64,000 nucleotides of DNA. It comes from Pycnopodia helianthoides. Its lineage: Eukaryota; Echinodermata; Asteroidea; Forcipulatida; Asteriidae. The notes under the pieces were generated by a model, which worked only from the letters and a program-made list of their open reading frames with translations, was not told the DNA's origin and did no database searches. The translations under genes were made by a program, and so were the position numbers. Shown here piece after piece: positions 45,339 through 57,300 of this stretch (the first letter of the stretch is position 1; each line of letters begins with the position of its first letter). The stretch covers positions 715,371-779,370 of the forward strand of contig CM063246.1 in the NCBI GenBank assembly GCA_032158295.1, in the 5' to 3' direction.

Positions 45339-45424
45339 CAGCAGCGGCAGGACACTGAGTATTTACAACACTATAGAGAAACCGAACTTCTAATTGAATG
45401 CAATCTCTGTTTGATACCCTTTAA

Positions 45425-45809
45425 AGGAACATTGCAGAATTGGTTTTGCTAACAAAACAGTTGCTGGCAGTGTAAGCACTTTATGTAATCCACCATATAC
45501 ATAAACTGACAAACCTGTAGAAGTTTGATATCGATCGGCCATCTGGGTCACGAGAAAATAGTGAAAAACCGATTACACATTTGCATGAAATCATATAGAT
45601 TCAACAAATGAATAAAACGCTCACTGAGCGATAAACTCCAATCGGAAAATTAGTTTATTCATTTCTCATCAAATATGGCATTTCAGACAGAAATATTTCA
45701 AGGGATGTTTTCTACTATCATCATCATTAGACCGTGTAAGTTTTATGTAAATCTGTGATCAAAAAGTATATTTTACAAGTTTTGTTCTTACCAATTCTGT
45801 ATTGTTCCT
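45425..45809 (+). mobile_element. TTAA-flanked TIR element, family B, copy 1
   Basis: The ends are AGGAACATTGCAGAATTGG and the complement of AGGAACAATACAGAATTGG, flanked by TTAA (45421-45424, 45810-45813). 385 bp, non-coding. An inverted copy lies at 50405-50790 and a fragment at 60980-61040. Confidence 0.88.
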
Positions 45810-45813
45810 TTAA

Positions 45814-46470
45814 GTGCAATTTGTGTAAAATCCAAAAAACGTTCGATGAGACGTCACATTGCAAATATAGGGTCTGTACATTGTTACAGAGAATTTACAT
45901 TTCATTCCTAAATTGTGATGGCATTTAATCAAAACTTCGGCATTGAATTTGACCTTTTGACTGGCGCAAAAGTTCATCTTGGGAATGTATAGAACCATGT
46001 GTTATTTTATGTCCGATGACGTCATGTTTCAAATTTGCCCTGAAAGAGTATCAAATAAAACGGCATTTTACACCATTTCAACGTGAGATAGCGACTTAGA
46101 ATTTTGTTCACCACCTCCTTAGGCACGCTGTCAATTTGAAAAAAAGTAGGCCCTACACACCACAAAAACTGAATTTGACATTGACGGCCCTTATTAAGCG
46201 CATTCTTCACTCACGTTGTTTAAGTTAGGAAACTGCTGCCACTTTACTTTTAAAAAAAATAATAATATTTTTTATTTCATGCATTCATTTGTACTACTTA
46301 CATAATTACAGATTGCCACTGAAGTGATAAACCGACCTTATCTTTTGACTGCAGTAAAATCGGGCAATGTCAATAAAGATCGTATCAACATTATGTAGAC
46401 ACAATGTTTAGTTGATCGGTGAGCCTCATTCATTACCGAAAGCAACATTTAACTAAAGACATTGAGCAAA
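45814..46470. other. upstream of the GH1 gene, no gene recognised
   Basis: AT-rich DNA preceding the proposed first coding exon. No clear core-promoter element could be picked out by eye. Confidence 0.45.
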
Positions 46471-46480
46471 ATGGATAAAG
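46471..46480 (+). CDS. GH1 gene, proposed 10-nt first coding exon
   Basis: ATGGATAAAG followed by GTAGGC. The last G plus CT at 46821 makes an alanine codon and gives MDKADSKFIF in phase with the GH1 frame. No in-frame ATG exists near the 5' end of exon 2. This is inference from phase and donor consensus only. Confidence 0.5.
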
Positions 46481-49400
46481 GTAGGCATTCCTATTAGTCG
46501 TGTTTTTGTACTAAATTCTCATAAAACTAACGTTACGCTGTATTCGTGTGTGCTCGTTTGTTGCATATAGCTCCATGGTTGCATATACTCCAGGATCTAA
46601 CTACTCACATAATATATTTTCTTTTGCAACATTTCCTTAAGGTAACATTTCTTTGCAATGTTTGCCACTCTATATTGACATCGTCTTTACAGATCACTAA
46701 TCGACAACTAAATTGGTCATTCTGGTATTGGCCAATTTCATGACAATCCCATTCAAACAAAGACCCCGCATGACCCCCATGAGTTGTCTTTATCTTGTTT
46801 CTTGCTCATTCTATGTTTAGCTGATAGTAAATTCATCTTCGATGCTTTCCAGGACCCGGAGAGAGATGCACCTCTGCACGGCAAGTTCCCCGGGGATTTC
46901 TTGTGGGGAGTAGCAACAGTCTCCTACCAGATTGAAGGTGCTTGGGATTTGGACGGGAAGGGTCCAAGTATCTGGGATTCTTTCAGTCATTCAGGAGGCA
47001 AAGTCTACCAGAATCAGACAGGGGATGATGCATGTGACAGCTACAACAAGATAGAAAGAGGCATAGAAATGCTTGACCTTGCCAGCTACAACGGGGAGAC
47101 TCCGGAAGGCACTTTTTTTCCTTTTTTTAATTACTGAAAAATGTTTGGGCCAATTCCGCTGAAACTACATGGAACCCTCAATGAAACCCTCTAGTTTGAC
47201 ATTCTAAAGTCACTTTTAACATTGCGCGCTATGTACAGGTCAGGCAAATTGTGGAATAGCCTGGACTCCAGCCGAACCTTATTCATTTGTGTAGAAAGTA
47301 TAAGCCCATTGTAGTGTGTGCAGATCTAATCTCCTTGAGTTTTTTGCAGCTAGCTAGCAAAGCTCAATGCTATGAGTCATCCTAGTCCAGTGACAGGTTG
47401 TAAATAAACAGCGGTTCCCACAGGTGCTGTCTGGGACTGTTTTATGTCCATGTTTCAGACGACTGTTTGATGTACTGCTCATATTGTATGGCAGTTACTG
47501 TACAACAAGAAATCGTGTAGGCCCTACTGTACTTATAAGAAGTGGCAGTTACTGTTAAAAAAATCATGTGAACCAACCTATAAATTGCCTGAATGCTTCA
47601 ATCCTTTCTAGGTGTGTCCAGGGGGACCTCCATTCATCTATATAGACCCCTAGAAAAGGGATTGTGTCATCCAAACAATGTTATAATATACGCGTATTAA
47701 GAAACTGCCTTCTGTGAGCTCCCCCTTTGCTGCATGAGGACATTCAAGGGGGTGCTGCTCGCAGGGTTTAAGGAGCTTGGAGTGAAGGCGTATCGCTTCT
47801 CTATCTCATGGCCTCGTATTCTGCCAACCGGTACCCTTGAGAGCTTCAACCAGGCTGGTGTGGATTACTACAATAAAGTTCTCACTGCCTTAGAAGTGGC
47901 TGGAATTGAACCTATGGTGACTCTCTACCATTGGGATCTTCCTCAAGCCTTCAGGAGATTGGTGGTTGGGAGAATGACATGATGGCTGTGTATTTCAGCG
48001 ACTATGCCGATATCTGCTTCAGGGAATTCGGCGCCAAAATAAAGCTTTGGATCACGTTTAATGAGCCGTTAATTTTTACAACACACGGTTACGAGATAGG
48101 TTCTCACGCTCCAAGACTGAAGCACGGCGGATACGGAGCGTACAGGGCTGGTCATACAATAATCAAAGCCCACGCCCGAGCCTGGCACCTCTATGATGAC
48201 AAGTATCGTTCCGAGCAACAGGGTAAGGTTTCCATTGCTTTCAACTCAGACTGGTTTGAACCGAAGACTAACTCTGAAGATGACAAACTGGCTGCTCAGA
48301 GAGCTGCTACACTCTCCCTCGGCTGGTTTGCACATCCAGTGTTAGTCAATGGTGATTATCCTCAAGTGATGAAGGACTATGTCGCCAATGTGAGTCGTCT
48401 TAAGGGCCTCTCATCATCCAGACTTCCTCAGTTCTCAGAGAGTGAGAAGAGAACGATCGCCGGTACGTTCGACTTCTTGGGTTTGAATCACTACACGACA
48501 TCCTATGTTAGTCACAAGGCTACGGCTCATCCCCGCATTGCTAGCTTCGTCTTAGACTGCGACATCGAGTTGACTAAAGATGGCGCATGGCCGAAAGCTG
48601 CCTCATCTTGGCTGAGCATCGTACCGTGGGGCATGAGGAGGCTGCTGGGATGGATCAAGGAGAATTATGGAGATGTACCCATTTACATCACAGAGAATGG
48701 GATGTCACAGAGTGAGATGGACATCAAGGATGAGTTAAGAGTCCTACATCATTGAGGTACTCAAAGGTAAGATGCACTCCGAGTTGAGACGCATGAGTTA
48801 CCGACGTTTTATGACAGTACTTTAAAGGGCCCCCTGAAGGAAAACAAATTTAGGAATACATTTTGAGCAACTTCCAAATCCCCTTAATATATGTATGAAA
48901 ACAATTTGACTTCCATATTCGGTTAATTTCATTGAAAGGGCAATTTATGTGAACAATAAAATTGTTGTCCTCTCTTATCTGGACAACTGGGGGCGCTGTC
49001 GCAGTGATGTCAATTCAGGGAGAGATTTGTTTTATTTCTGGATCTGTTGAAAAAAAAGAAGTTGTTAACCCCAAACTTTTTTTGTTAAAAGAATTGAGGG
49101 GAACGGTTTGCGCTTTGGTTTTTGCCATGAACTGACAAACTAACAAATCACTCAACTCAACTTAAGAAAGTTTACAAAAGCGAAGTATACTAAATTCTGT
49201 CCAGTCTTTGTGCATAAACTAATTGCAACATCGGAGATTTCTGCCTGACATCAAATCACGCTTTCGCTCATAAATATGAAAATTTTCATTAACATAAAGT
49301 ACAAAAAACACAAAAGTTCCCCTTAAAAATGGCAAACGAAAATTGAAAATACGGTGAAATGAGACTCATGGGAGCATATCCGTGGATTATCAAAAAAATA

Positions 49401-49937
49401 AAACAAATCATGGGCCCTTTAAATTTGAGCATTTAAACTTAATTCAATCCAAATGGAAAGCAACAGCCACATCCACTCGTTATGAAACGATTTGGAAGGA
49501 ACGATTCTTTATACAACTACCAGCACAATAATGACAAAGGTCTGACAGGTCTTTCCGACATCGAATATCCACTAAAAGTTCACAAAATACTATAAGCTTC
49601 CTTTCAAAGCACACGAGGCACAATTAGTTGCGAGTGATTTTTCCATTAACTTTAATCGGTATATAGGATGACAATGGCAGCTCATAACATTGTGTATAAC
49701 ACTAACAGTAGTTTGTTATCTCTTTTACATTTTCTAGCCCACCTGATTGACGGTGTGAACGTCAAAGGTTACTTCGCTTGGTCACTCATGGATAACTTTG
49801 AGTGGGCAGAAGGCTACCGTGAGAAGTTTGGTCTTTACGAGGTCAACTTTGATGACCCCGAGCGACCCCGGACACCTAGGGAATCCGCTAAAACATTCGC
49901 TGGGATAATAAACAACAACGGCTTTGTACCAAATTAA
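46471..49937 (+). CDS. GH1 beta-glucosidase (cytosolic/lactase-like), four exons, two frame lesions
   Basis: Family 1 glycoside hydrolases cleave beta-glucosides and beta-galactosides with retention. Proposed exons: 46471-46480, 46821 to about 47067, 47765-48766, 49738-49937 (about 486 codons, the usual GH1 size). Seen: [56 protein letters not shown], the acid/base glutamate in TFNEP (48063-48065), the nucleophile in YITENG (48693-48695), [15 protein letters not shown] and [20 protein letters not shown]. Exon 1 (ATG GAT AAA G) joins exon 2 in phase and gives a start without a signal peptide, as in cytosolic members. Lesions: a one-base loss near 47948 and a small deletion near 48741. No GT donor is visible at the end of exon 2. 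Confidence 0.85.
46821..47067 (+). CDS. GH1 gene, exon 2 (N-terminal barrel strand)
   Basis: Follows a pyrimidine-rich tract ending TTTAG (46816-46820). Encodes [19 protein letters not shown] through [11 protein letters not shown]. The glutamine of 'YQIEG' contacts sugar in GH1 enzymes. After ML the frame reads on without homology to a stop at 47137; the true 3' boundary is unresolved because no GT lies where the homology ends. Confidence 0.85.
47765..48766 (+). CDS. GH1 gene, exon 3 (catalytic core)
   Basis: Acceptor GCAG at 47761-47764, then [18 protein letters not shown]. Near 47948 the frame shifts: LPQAF in one frame, [20 protein letters not shown] in the next. Carries both catalytic glutamates. 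Near 48741 about five residues are missing between DELR and YIIEVLK, with another frame change. The donor is CAAAG|GTAAGA at 48766/48767, in phase 1. Confidence 0.88.
48831..49423. mobile_element. TIR element in GH1 intron 3
   Basis: Ends TTTAAAGGGCCC and GGGCCCTTTAAA are inverted repeats, and the two copies of TTAA may be target sites. 593 bp, non-coding. The terminal TTTAAAGG matches the other small TIR families in the window, but the interior is distinct. Confidence 0.65.
49738..49937 (+). CDS. GH1 gene, exon 4 (C-terminus)
   Basis: Acceptor TTTTCTAG (49730-49737) after a T-rich tract. The exon starts CC, completing an alanine codon with the G of exon 3, then [39 protein letters not shown] and a stop at 49935-49937. 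The tryptophan and glutamate of 'DNFEWAEGY' line the aglycone/glycone site in GH1 enzymes. Confidence 0.9.
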
Positions 49938-50404
49938 GCTGCAATACGTGTGAAGAAAAGTAATTGCTCAATTTTGAACACAATTTCGAGCTATGTAACA
50001 GGGAGACTCAACTGTTGCCATTTGTGGCAAGGTATATTGCATTTAAATGGCATATCAGACATCACAGAAACCGAAAAAAAACATGTATGTTACTTACAAT
50101 TTTTATTTTGGTAAAGAAGAAGACCGTTACAACTTGCAACGTACCACGAAGCTTTCTCAGCCCGAACTCACAAGCAGCAGCTCTTTATGTATGCAAATGA
50201 TATGCACCTGACCCCAAAACGTCATCGAATAGCAAGACTGCTCTCATGCAAACACACACACGCGCCGCTGTATCACTCAATTTTCAGATCAATAGGAAAC
50301 AATTTTTGTTCTAATCATTTTACTTGTTTAAATATTAATGTCACGAACACGTTGAAGTATAATAATGGGGTCGGCATCATCTCACTTTTTAAAGCCTTAC
50401 TTAA

Positions 50405-50790
50405 AGGAACATTACAGAATTGGTAAGAAAAAACTTGTAAAATATACTTTTTGATCACAGATTTACATAAAGCGGTCTATTGATGATGATAGTAGAAAAC
50501 ATCCCTTGAAATATTTCTGTCTGAAATGCCATAATTATTTGATGAGAAATGAATAAACTAATTTTCCGATTGGAGTTTATCGCTCATAGTGAGCGTTTTA
50601 TTCATTCTGTTGAATCTGTATGATTTCATGCAAATGTGTAATCGGTTTTTCACTATTTTCTCGTGACCCAGATGGCCGATCGATCTCAAACTTCAACAGG
50701 TTTGTCAGTTTATGTATATGGTGGATTACATAAAGTGCTTACACTGCCAGTAACTGTTTTGTTAGCAAAAACCAATTCTGTATTGTTCCT
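50405..50790 (-). mobile_element. TTAA-flanked TIR element, family B, copy 2 (inverted)
   Basis: Reverse-oriented relative to 45425-45809 and very similar along its length. The left TTAA (50401-50404) is present; the right flank reads AGTT, so that target site has mutated. Confidence 0.88.
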
Positions 50791-52194
50791 AGTTTCAAAA
50801 GCAGGACCACGTGGCTTCTAAAAACAACTAAGACGGAAGTAGCTATAAGTTATAGATTGTTAAAAATTACGTTTCACGAAGCTTTTTCTGCCCGAACTCA
50901 AAAATAGCAGAAGCAACTCAAAAATAGCAAATGGACAAAATAAACGAGTACACTCTGAAGATTAGAGTATGACTCGTTGCTGTGCAGTAACTTAGTAATA
51001 GGGCACGTGGTGATAGCCCCGATCCGAAACAAAAAACCTAAATAAATACTCACTATGAAAAAACTGGATTACAAATGGTTGTAATTGGAGACCGACTGCA
51101 TGCCCAAAGTTTGTTTTTGTTCTTTTGTTTTATTTATTTTAATACTGTTTTGTTTATTTATCTTCTTTATTTCTAATTTTTAATTATGTTCTATCTGTTT
51201 TATTTTTTTTTAATTTATTATTTCCTTTTTTTCTAAAGGGGTAGGCAAAGTACGAAGCATATTAAAACAGCAGTTCAAACAGCTTCAGCAGCTAAACTCG
51301 GTAACTAAGAAATGTTTTCATGGCAAACACAAAATTGTGCATATGGTAACATTTTATTAATTCAACATTTTACAATGTACAAAAATATAACTCTAGTACC
51401 ACCCATTCATTCAAAACGTAAATGGGCATCAATCAAAATTTTAACAGATTCCAATTTCCACCCCAACCCCCCCCCCCCATGTCAACTTCCAACTTCCATA
51501 CACCATTCTTGATCCATTTGTTTCATCCACCAAGACGAATGAAATCAAGCAAGGAAGGGGTTGACCCTTGCACCTTCTAAGCTATGACAAATAATTTTTA
51601 CTTCAAAAACAGAAAATACTTGCTGTAAACTTAGCAACAGAAATCGACTGCAGCATAATTTTATTAAGTGATGGTGCCCTTGATGTTAGCCTTTGAGAAA
51701 GACTCTGCTAGGGTTGAAATGAGCATCACTGAGTGACGGATATGAGCGCTATATAAAGAAGCCACTATTACTATATTATTACTATTAATACAACATCTTC
51801 AATAATCTCTTCTATTGCTGGTACACTGATTGCCAATTGACTGTGTATCCTTTGACATCACATGTCAAAAAAACCCACAGAGCCTGGACTTCCTACAGGC
51901 ACAATTTGCACACCTGATGTAAGATGTGTCACACCATAAATGGAGGCAAAACTTAAAATCCAATTTTAGTGCACAAATTTTGATACCCACTTTTGATGTG
52001 AAGCAACGGGTCATGTCTCAAAATTTGATCAACTGTAATTTTTTGTAACACTTGATTTTTTGTTGGACTTGCCCAATTTTCCTTATCGACAGTGTAGTGT
52101 CTTGCCTGCCAGGAAATACACCGGAATGCACAAGGTCACTCTTGTTTGTAAACAATTTGACATGGTTTTCGGATTCTCACTAGCGGAAGCTTCC
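50791..52194. other. intergenic between GH1 and PGLS; LINE tail at 51665-51790
   Basis: No gene. At about 51665-51790 'gagcgctatataaagaagccacta' followed by ATT-type repeats is the 3' end of a plus-strand L2/CR1-type LINE. A T-rich tract lies at about 51110-51230 and a C run at about 51463-51478. Confidence 0.55.
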
Positions 52195-52314
52195 TCAGTA
52201 CTTTGCTTGGAGATTACCAGCAGCGGCTTTATCCAGAAACCAGTGGACTGTGCCTTCATTTAACTGAACTCTTGCGGCTGGTAGAAGTGGTACCTCGTTA
52301 CCTTCAAGAACACG
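52195..52314 (-). CDS. PGLS: PGLS exon 4
   Basis: Acceptor TTTACACAG; reads [17 protein letters not shown], then [17 protein letters not shown] and TGA at 52197-52195. 39 codons. It matches the human C-terminal 'LPAALVQ...CWFLDEAAA.LL'. Confidence 0.92.
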   Translation of the reverse strand, partial: RVLEGNEVPLLPAARVQLNEGTVHWFLDKAAAGNLQAKY

Positions 52315-55300
52315 CTGTGTAAATACAAAGTCAAGATCCTCATCATTGATAGATCATTCAAACAATTATTATTTTTATTATTATTATTATTTATTCGGCC
52401 TTAATAACACATACAAACAACACACATTCACAAAGAATTTGTATTGAAAAAAGAGGGGAAACAAAGCCAGAAGCATACGCCCGGATTTTTAAAAGTTTAC
52501 TTAAAAACTTAGGCCAAAAGGCCTTCAATTCCAACACCTCTGGCACATAAAAATATGTAAAAATATATACAAGTAAACAAAATATATATAAATAGTTATT
52601 AACAATAGGACAGTTAAAAAATGCAGACAGATAAAAATGGCAGAGGTTAAAACACTATAAAATGCAAGTCCCCACAAAACAAAAAGTTAAAGCTTAACAA
52701 AAAGTTTAACAATTGTTACCATGTCATCCAAAGATGAATTTCAATGGACAACTTTGAGACAATGGGGGCAGTTGACATTCAATGATGGGGCAATTGATAT
52801 TCAATGATAGGGGCAAATGATATTCAATAATGGGGGCAATTGATATTCAATAATGGGGGCAACTGACATTCAATGATGGGGGCAATTGACATTCAATGAT
52901 GGGGCAATTGATATTCAATGATAGGGGCAATTGATATTCAATAATGGGGGCAATTGATATTCAATAATGGGGGCAATTGATATTCAATAATGGGGGCAAT
53001 TGATATTCAATAATGGGGGCAATTGATATTCAATAATGGGGGCAATTAATATTCAATAATGGGGGCAATTGATATTCAATGATAGGGGCAATTGACATTC
53101 AATGATAGGGGCAATTGACATTCAATGATAGGGGCAATTGATATTCAATGATAGGGGCAATTGAGATTCAATAATGGGGGCAATTGATATTCAATGATTG
53201 GGGGATAGCAGTCTAGGGTGAGAGCAGGCCCTCTTGTGGTGATGCATCATGGGATATCAATAACAGGAGGGTCTTGAACCAAGACTAATCTCTTTTCTAA
53301 TCATAACCATAGTTACATATACAAGTTCTACTATAAGACAAAAATAAGCAGTCAGAGAACTGTTACAACTTAAAAATCAACAATGGTAAGATAAGCACAG
53401 GAAAAATTTTTTGTAAAATTGTTTAAACATATTCAAGTATAGTTTTAATGTTAACTTTCTGCTGGCAAAGAAATAAACAACGCAACAATAATTTTATCCT
53501 GTTTGACAAGATCTTTCAAAATCAACTCTTTGTGTACAACTACATGCACCCCAAAATAATCTGCAGTTTTCATCCTGCAAAAGGATGAGGTGGAGTAGGC
53601 AAAGAGACCTTGTGAAATAAAACAAATGTAAAACTCGTTCAACAAATAAACAAGGGCAGAATTGGGTCACCAGCAAAAAAAATCACACACCGCACAACAC
53701 TATATGACAACTTCCCTGCAAGGCCTTGGGCTCAGCCAACCAGGCTCGTATATTGTGCATTTTACTTGCCCCCAAGAAGTTTTAGTAGCTCATATTCTAA
53801 ACATGTATTACCATAAATGTATCTTTCTGATGTATTAATGGTAGCGGTCACAACCAGTTTAATGGTCAAATGAAGTTACATGCACACACTGAAGAATAAT
53901 TTTAAAATTTGTAAAAATGCATTTTTCACATCTGAAAAGGAAGAAGTACAAGCATTTTAATAAGTAGGTTGCACAGTTTTTTAGTAGCCCACTGGTGCAA
54001 GATGAGAAGTGACCTTTACTTGCCCGTAGCAGTATTTTACTAGACAATGTACGCCGAGTTAAAGTTATGGGCGAGCCCTGCCTGCTGATTTTTACACGAG
54101 GTGAATCATTTTGGGTTTTTTCTTGTTGAAGTGACAGATTATAAATTGTTTTTAATTTACCTGAACAACTTGAGCTTTGCCACCCCCAGTTGAGGCAAAC
54201 ATGGCACAGCGTGCAGCTTTAATCACCGGGTACGTGATGGTCACTCTGCATGGAGGTGGCTTTGGTGAATCATCAATCGGAGCGATTACTAAAGACTCTT
54301 CCTGTTGAAAGGGACAAAATAAACACAAGACTGCATTTCAAAAGTGTAATCATTCTGTTTAGGTGTATTTTGTGCATTATAACAAGTTTATTATCCAAGT
54401 TAACAGAGAGAAAAGATTGCACGTGACCTGCATGTACATGCAAAGTAGTTTATGAGAATTGGACCAACATTAAGTATTCAATTGATGTCACAAATGTATC
54501 CTGGAGAAAAATAGACCCCTACACCCATGAGTGACTCTAAGTATTGTATACATAAAACTATAATCGGTGCTTTCTGAGGCATGTGGAAAAAATACAGTCG
54601 TAGGATAGTCCATTATAGTCAGGTAAATTTTGACCCCGCGTTCTAGAGCAGATGTCTGAACAGCATTAGACCACCGAGCATGCCCGACAAGAAGGCAGTT
54701 TAAAATCTTTTAATTAGCAGCCGGTACCATGTAAGAATTGGATCAGGAATAAAGAATATTATTTGGTTTTCAGTCAAGTCCAGGCCATACAGCAGCTTGA
54801 GCATGCCCATTGATCTTAGTCCAGATGTCTCGGTCCAGCATGCAGGAAGGCAGCTACTCAGTGCTGGCCAAGCCAGTGTCACATTTCAGCACGTTCAAAA
54901 AGGAGAGACATATTTCTCCCATGTGAGGCTCCGAGAGAATGGTTGGGCAGCTGCGGCAAGCTCCAGGTGATAGGCGCAAAGCCCTGCAAGCTTCAGATGG
55001 CATTCAAAGATCATTTCTGTCACCTTCGGCATGCCAGCATAGAGGTTTAGATTCCTCATGTGATCCTGCCTTCAGATGTTTACATGGTTCAGGGCCATAC
55101 GCAGCATCCTGGTGTAACACCCATCCAGAGACTTGGAACTCCATCTTAGTAGTGAGGGTCAGGGTCTAAGCTCTATACGCAACTACTGCCTAGAGCTACC
55201 GTTGACACAAACAGTGACCTTTCCAGATGATCACCGAGTGTTAATGACCACACCTTTTTAATGTGTTTTATCTGGTTTTAACATACACCAATGATTGATA

Positions 55301-57300
55301 AGCACTGTATTAAGTGGTGCTTTAAGAAAAAAAAAATCCACAGGCTACCTGAGTACTTCTCTTGGGATTAAGGTTGATACTTGTATGTTAGTACACATTA
55401 ATGTTTTGTGCCTGAATTCTTCACGGCACAAAATCATCTGTAAAATGCGTTTTTAGCTCAAAACTGATTATTTGTGATTTCTCATTAAGTGCATTTACAT
55501 CATCTTCTTTTCCTCCGGTTTTAAATTTCCGAAACATTGATGTCAATAAAAACTCCTTGTTCAGGGACAATTTTTGGCAAATGGAAAAATTCCTGAAAAA
55601 ATGGTTTGCAGGTCTGGCTTCCACTTTATTGCAGATCCGAAACCTCCTAGATGTCACGATTCAGATGCTGTGCATCACCAGAAACGCTAGACAACAGGTG
55701 TGCACACAATGTGGACTATCTCTTTCCTCCTTTTTCCTTCACTTCTTTCAAGAAAACTCGAAAGGCTCAAGGAGATTTTGAGAAATCACATGCCTACTTG
55801 TTCTAGAGGGGAACAAACTGAACGATCCCTTTACCTCTAACAGCTTATGTCCGGGGAAGAGTGAACATGTGTGGCCATCTGGTCCCATACCGAGTACAAG
55901 GAGATCAAATACTGGCATGCCATCAGGACCCTTTGGAATGACGTTCAGTTTGGTAGCATAGTCCTGGGCTGCATCGCTCACTGAGAGTGAAGGGTCAATT
56001 GCATAGAGTTGACTCTCTGGTAGATTGACTTTCCCAATTAGTTCCTGTAAAAAAAAAAAAGGCAAGTAGCGTTAAAAACCTTGCACATGTTGGATGGTGG
56101 AAATAGGCCCTAACCAAAAGAAAAAAAGGTTTTTAAAAAAATGACATTATGTACTCTACTGTTAAAATTTAAGGTTCGTGAAGCACGGAAGTCTCACTTC
56201 AGCACATAATTTTCTTCAGAAATCAGGAAAAAAATCTTTTAAAGCAAAAAGCAGTGAACATTTGGTCTACTTTGACACTAGTTGCGATAATCTTTTTCCT
56301 CGATCCTCCCAACAGTCATACACCAAGCAGGGTTACAAACAAAGGTGAAAATTTGGCAAAATTATTTCATGATCTTTTCTTTTAACATGTTGAATGTACC
56401 CATCTGGTTAATGTTAAATGTTGAAACCTTTTCTAAACAATTTGCCAAAGTGTAACACGTGGCCCATAAGAGCTCTTAGGTCTAAAGATAAGGGACGTGA
56501 CAAAGAGCTAGGCTTAATGCTGGGCTCGTTTGAGACCAACTGTCCTTTACACAAATATACACTTAATTTACTAACTTGTTTTACATGTTTACTAAGAACT
56601 TAATATAAAAAATGAGACAAATAAGTCAAATTAAATGAATTATTACATTCTCAATCATAGACCGAACCCCTCTCCCCCCCCCCCTACAAAAAAGTTGTTA
56701 TGTATCTATATATTTATTGTACATAACAATAACATGCACACACGCCTTGTTGTATCTTTCTGAATGGTATTGGTAGCAATCAAGCCGGAAAATTAGTTCA
56801 TTAACAAAAGTCGGTGCTGGCAAAGCATAAATACAATTGAAATTTACTTCAAATGGAAAAAGCAGTAATTAACCATTTTTCAAAGAAACTGAACAATACA
56901 ATTTCAAGGCAAAATGACAATGATATAGGGATAACAACATGTAAAATTCACATTGTGAAGCACAGCCACAGAATCACAACAACAACAAAACACGTGATTG
57001 ATATGAACGAGGAAACGGTTGGTAAACATGGTAAACTACCCTGTAAATCCTGAACGTGCTGTCACCATCATCAAATGGCACAAGTCTCTCGTCGCAGAAG
57101 AACACGTGCCATTTACCCCATTCCACGTCTTGAATCTTCGGCAATCCTTCGATCATAAACTTGGCTACGCTACCACCGGAAACACCCAGATAAAATGCCC
57201 CTCTTTCCCGCACGGCTGACTTGCTCTGCTCGGCAACGAAGTCACACACTGCAGAAGGAACGTCTTCGGTTTGAAGTACATGGACTTTCTTCGATGCCAT
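52195..57300 (-). CDS. PGLS: 6-phosphogluconolactonase, complete, four exons
   Basis: Hydrolyses 6-phosphoglucono-delta-lactone in the oxidative pentose phosphate pathway, in the cytosol. Exons on the minus strand: 57300-57040, 56044-55835, 54301-54161, 52314-52195; lengths 261, 210, 141 and 120 bp, all junctions phase 0, total 243 aa (human enzyme 258). Seen: [92 protein letters not shown] and [17 protein letters not shown] before the stop. The GxSGGS, FxDER and GPDGHTxSLFP blocks define the family. No frame lesion, so it should be functional. Intron 3 holds a 23-bp minisatellite. Confidence 0.95.
52370..52650 (-). mobile_element. minus-strand LINE or SINE 3' fragment
   Basis: Starts with an ATT/AAT tract (52368-52394) and 'tattcggccttaataacacatacaaac', which looks like a reversed 3' tail and 3' untranslated region. 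It lies in PGLS intron 3. No coding block recognised. Confidence 0.45.
52764..53203. repeat. minisatellite, 23-bp unit, about 19 copies
   Basis: Consensus GGGCAATTGATATTCAATAA plus TGG. Variants (ATTGACATTC, AATGATAG) are grouped, indicating expansion of sub-blocks. Nearly perfect 23-bp register, with two 22-bp units. Located in PGLS intron 3. Confidence 0.95.
54161..54301 (-). CDS. PGLS: PGLS exon 3
   Basis: Acceptor TTTCAACAG; reads [17 protein letters not shown] through GGGKAQVVQ; donor CAG|GTAAAT. 47 codons. 'SPKPPP.RVT' is conserved in animal PGLS. Confidence 0.93.
54302..55834. other. PGLS intron 2, no gene recognised
   Basis: 54650-55200 is less AT-rich than its surroundings and has repeated CAGC/GCATGCC words. 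It may be a decayed repeat, but I recognise no family. Confidence 0.45.
55835..56044 (-). CDS. PGLS: PGLS exon 2
   Basis: Acceptor after a long T tract ending ACAG; starts [19 protein letters not shown] and ends GHKLLE at GAG|GTAAAG. Contains the [13 protein letters not shown] active-site block. 70 codons. Confidence 0.94.
56045..57039. other. PGLS intron 1, no gene recognised
   Basis: AT-rich, with a C run at about 56673-56685. Nothing else seen. Confidence 0.5.
57040..57300 (-). CDS. PGLS: PGLS exon 1
   Basis: ATG at 57300-57298; begins [20 protein letters not shown]. Ends FRIYR at AGG|GTAGTT. 87 codons. Confidence 0.93.
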
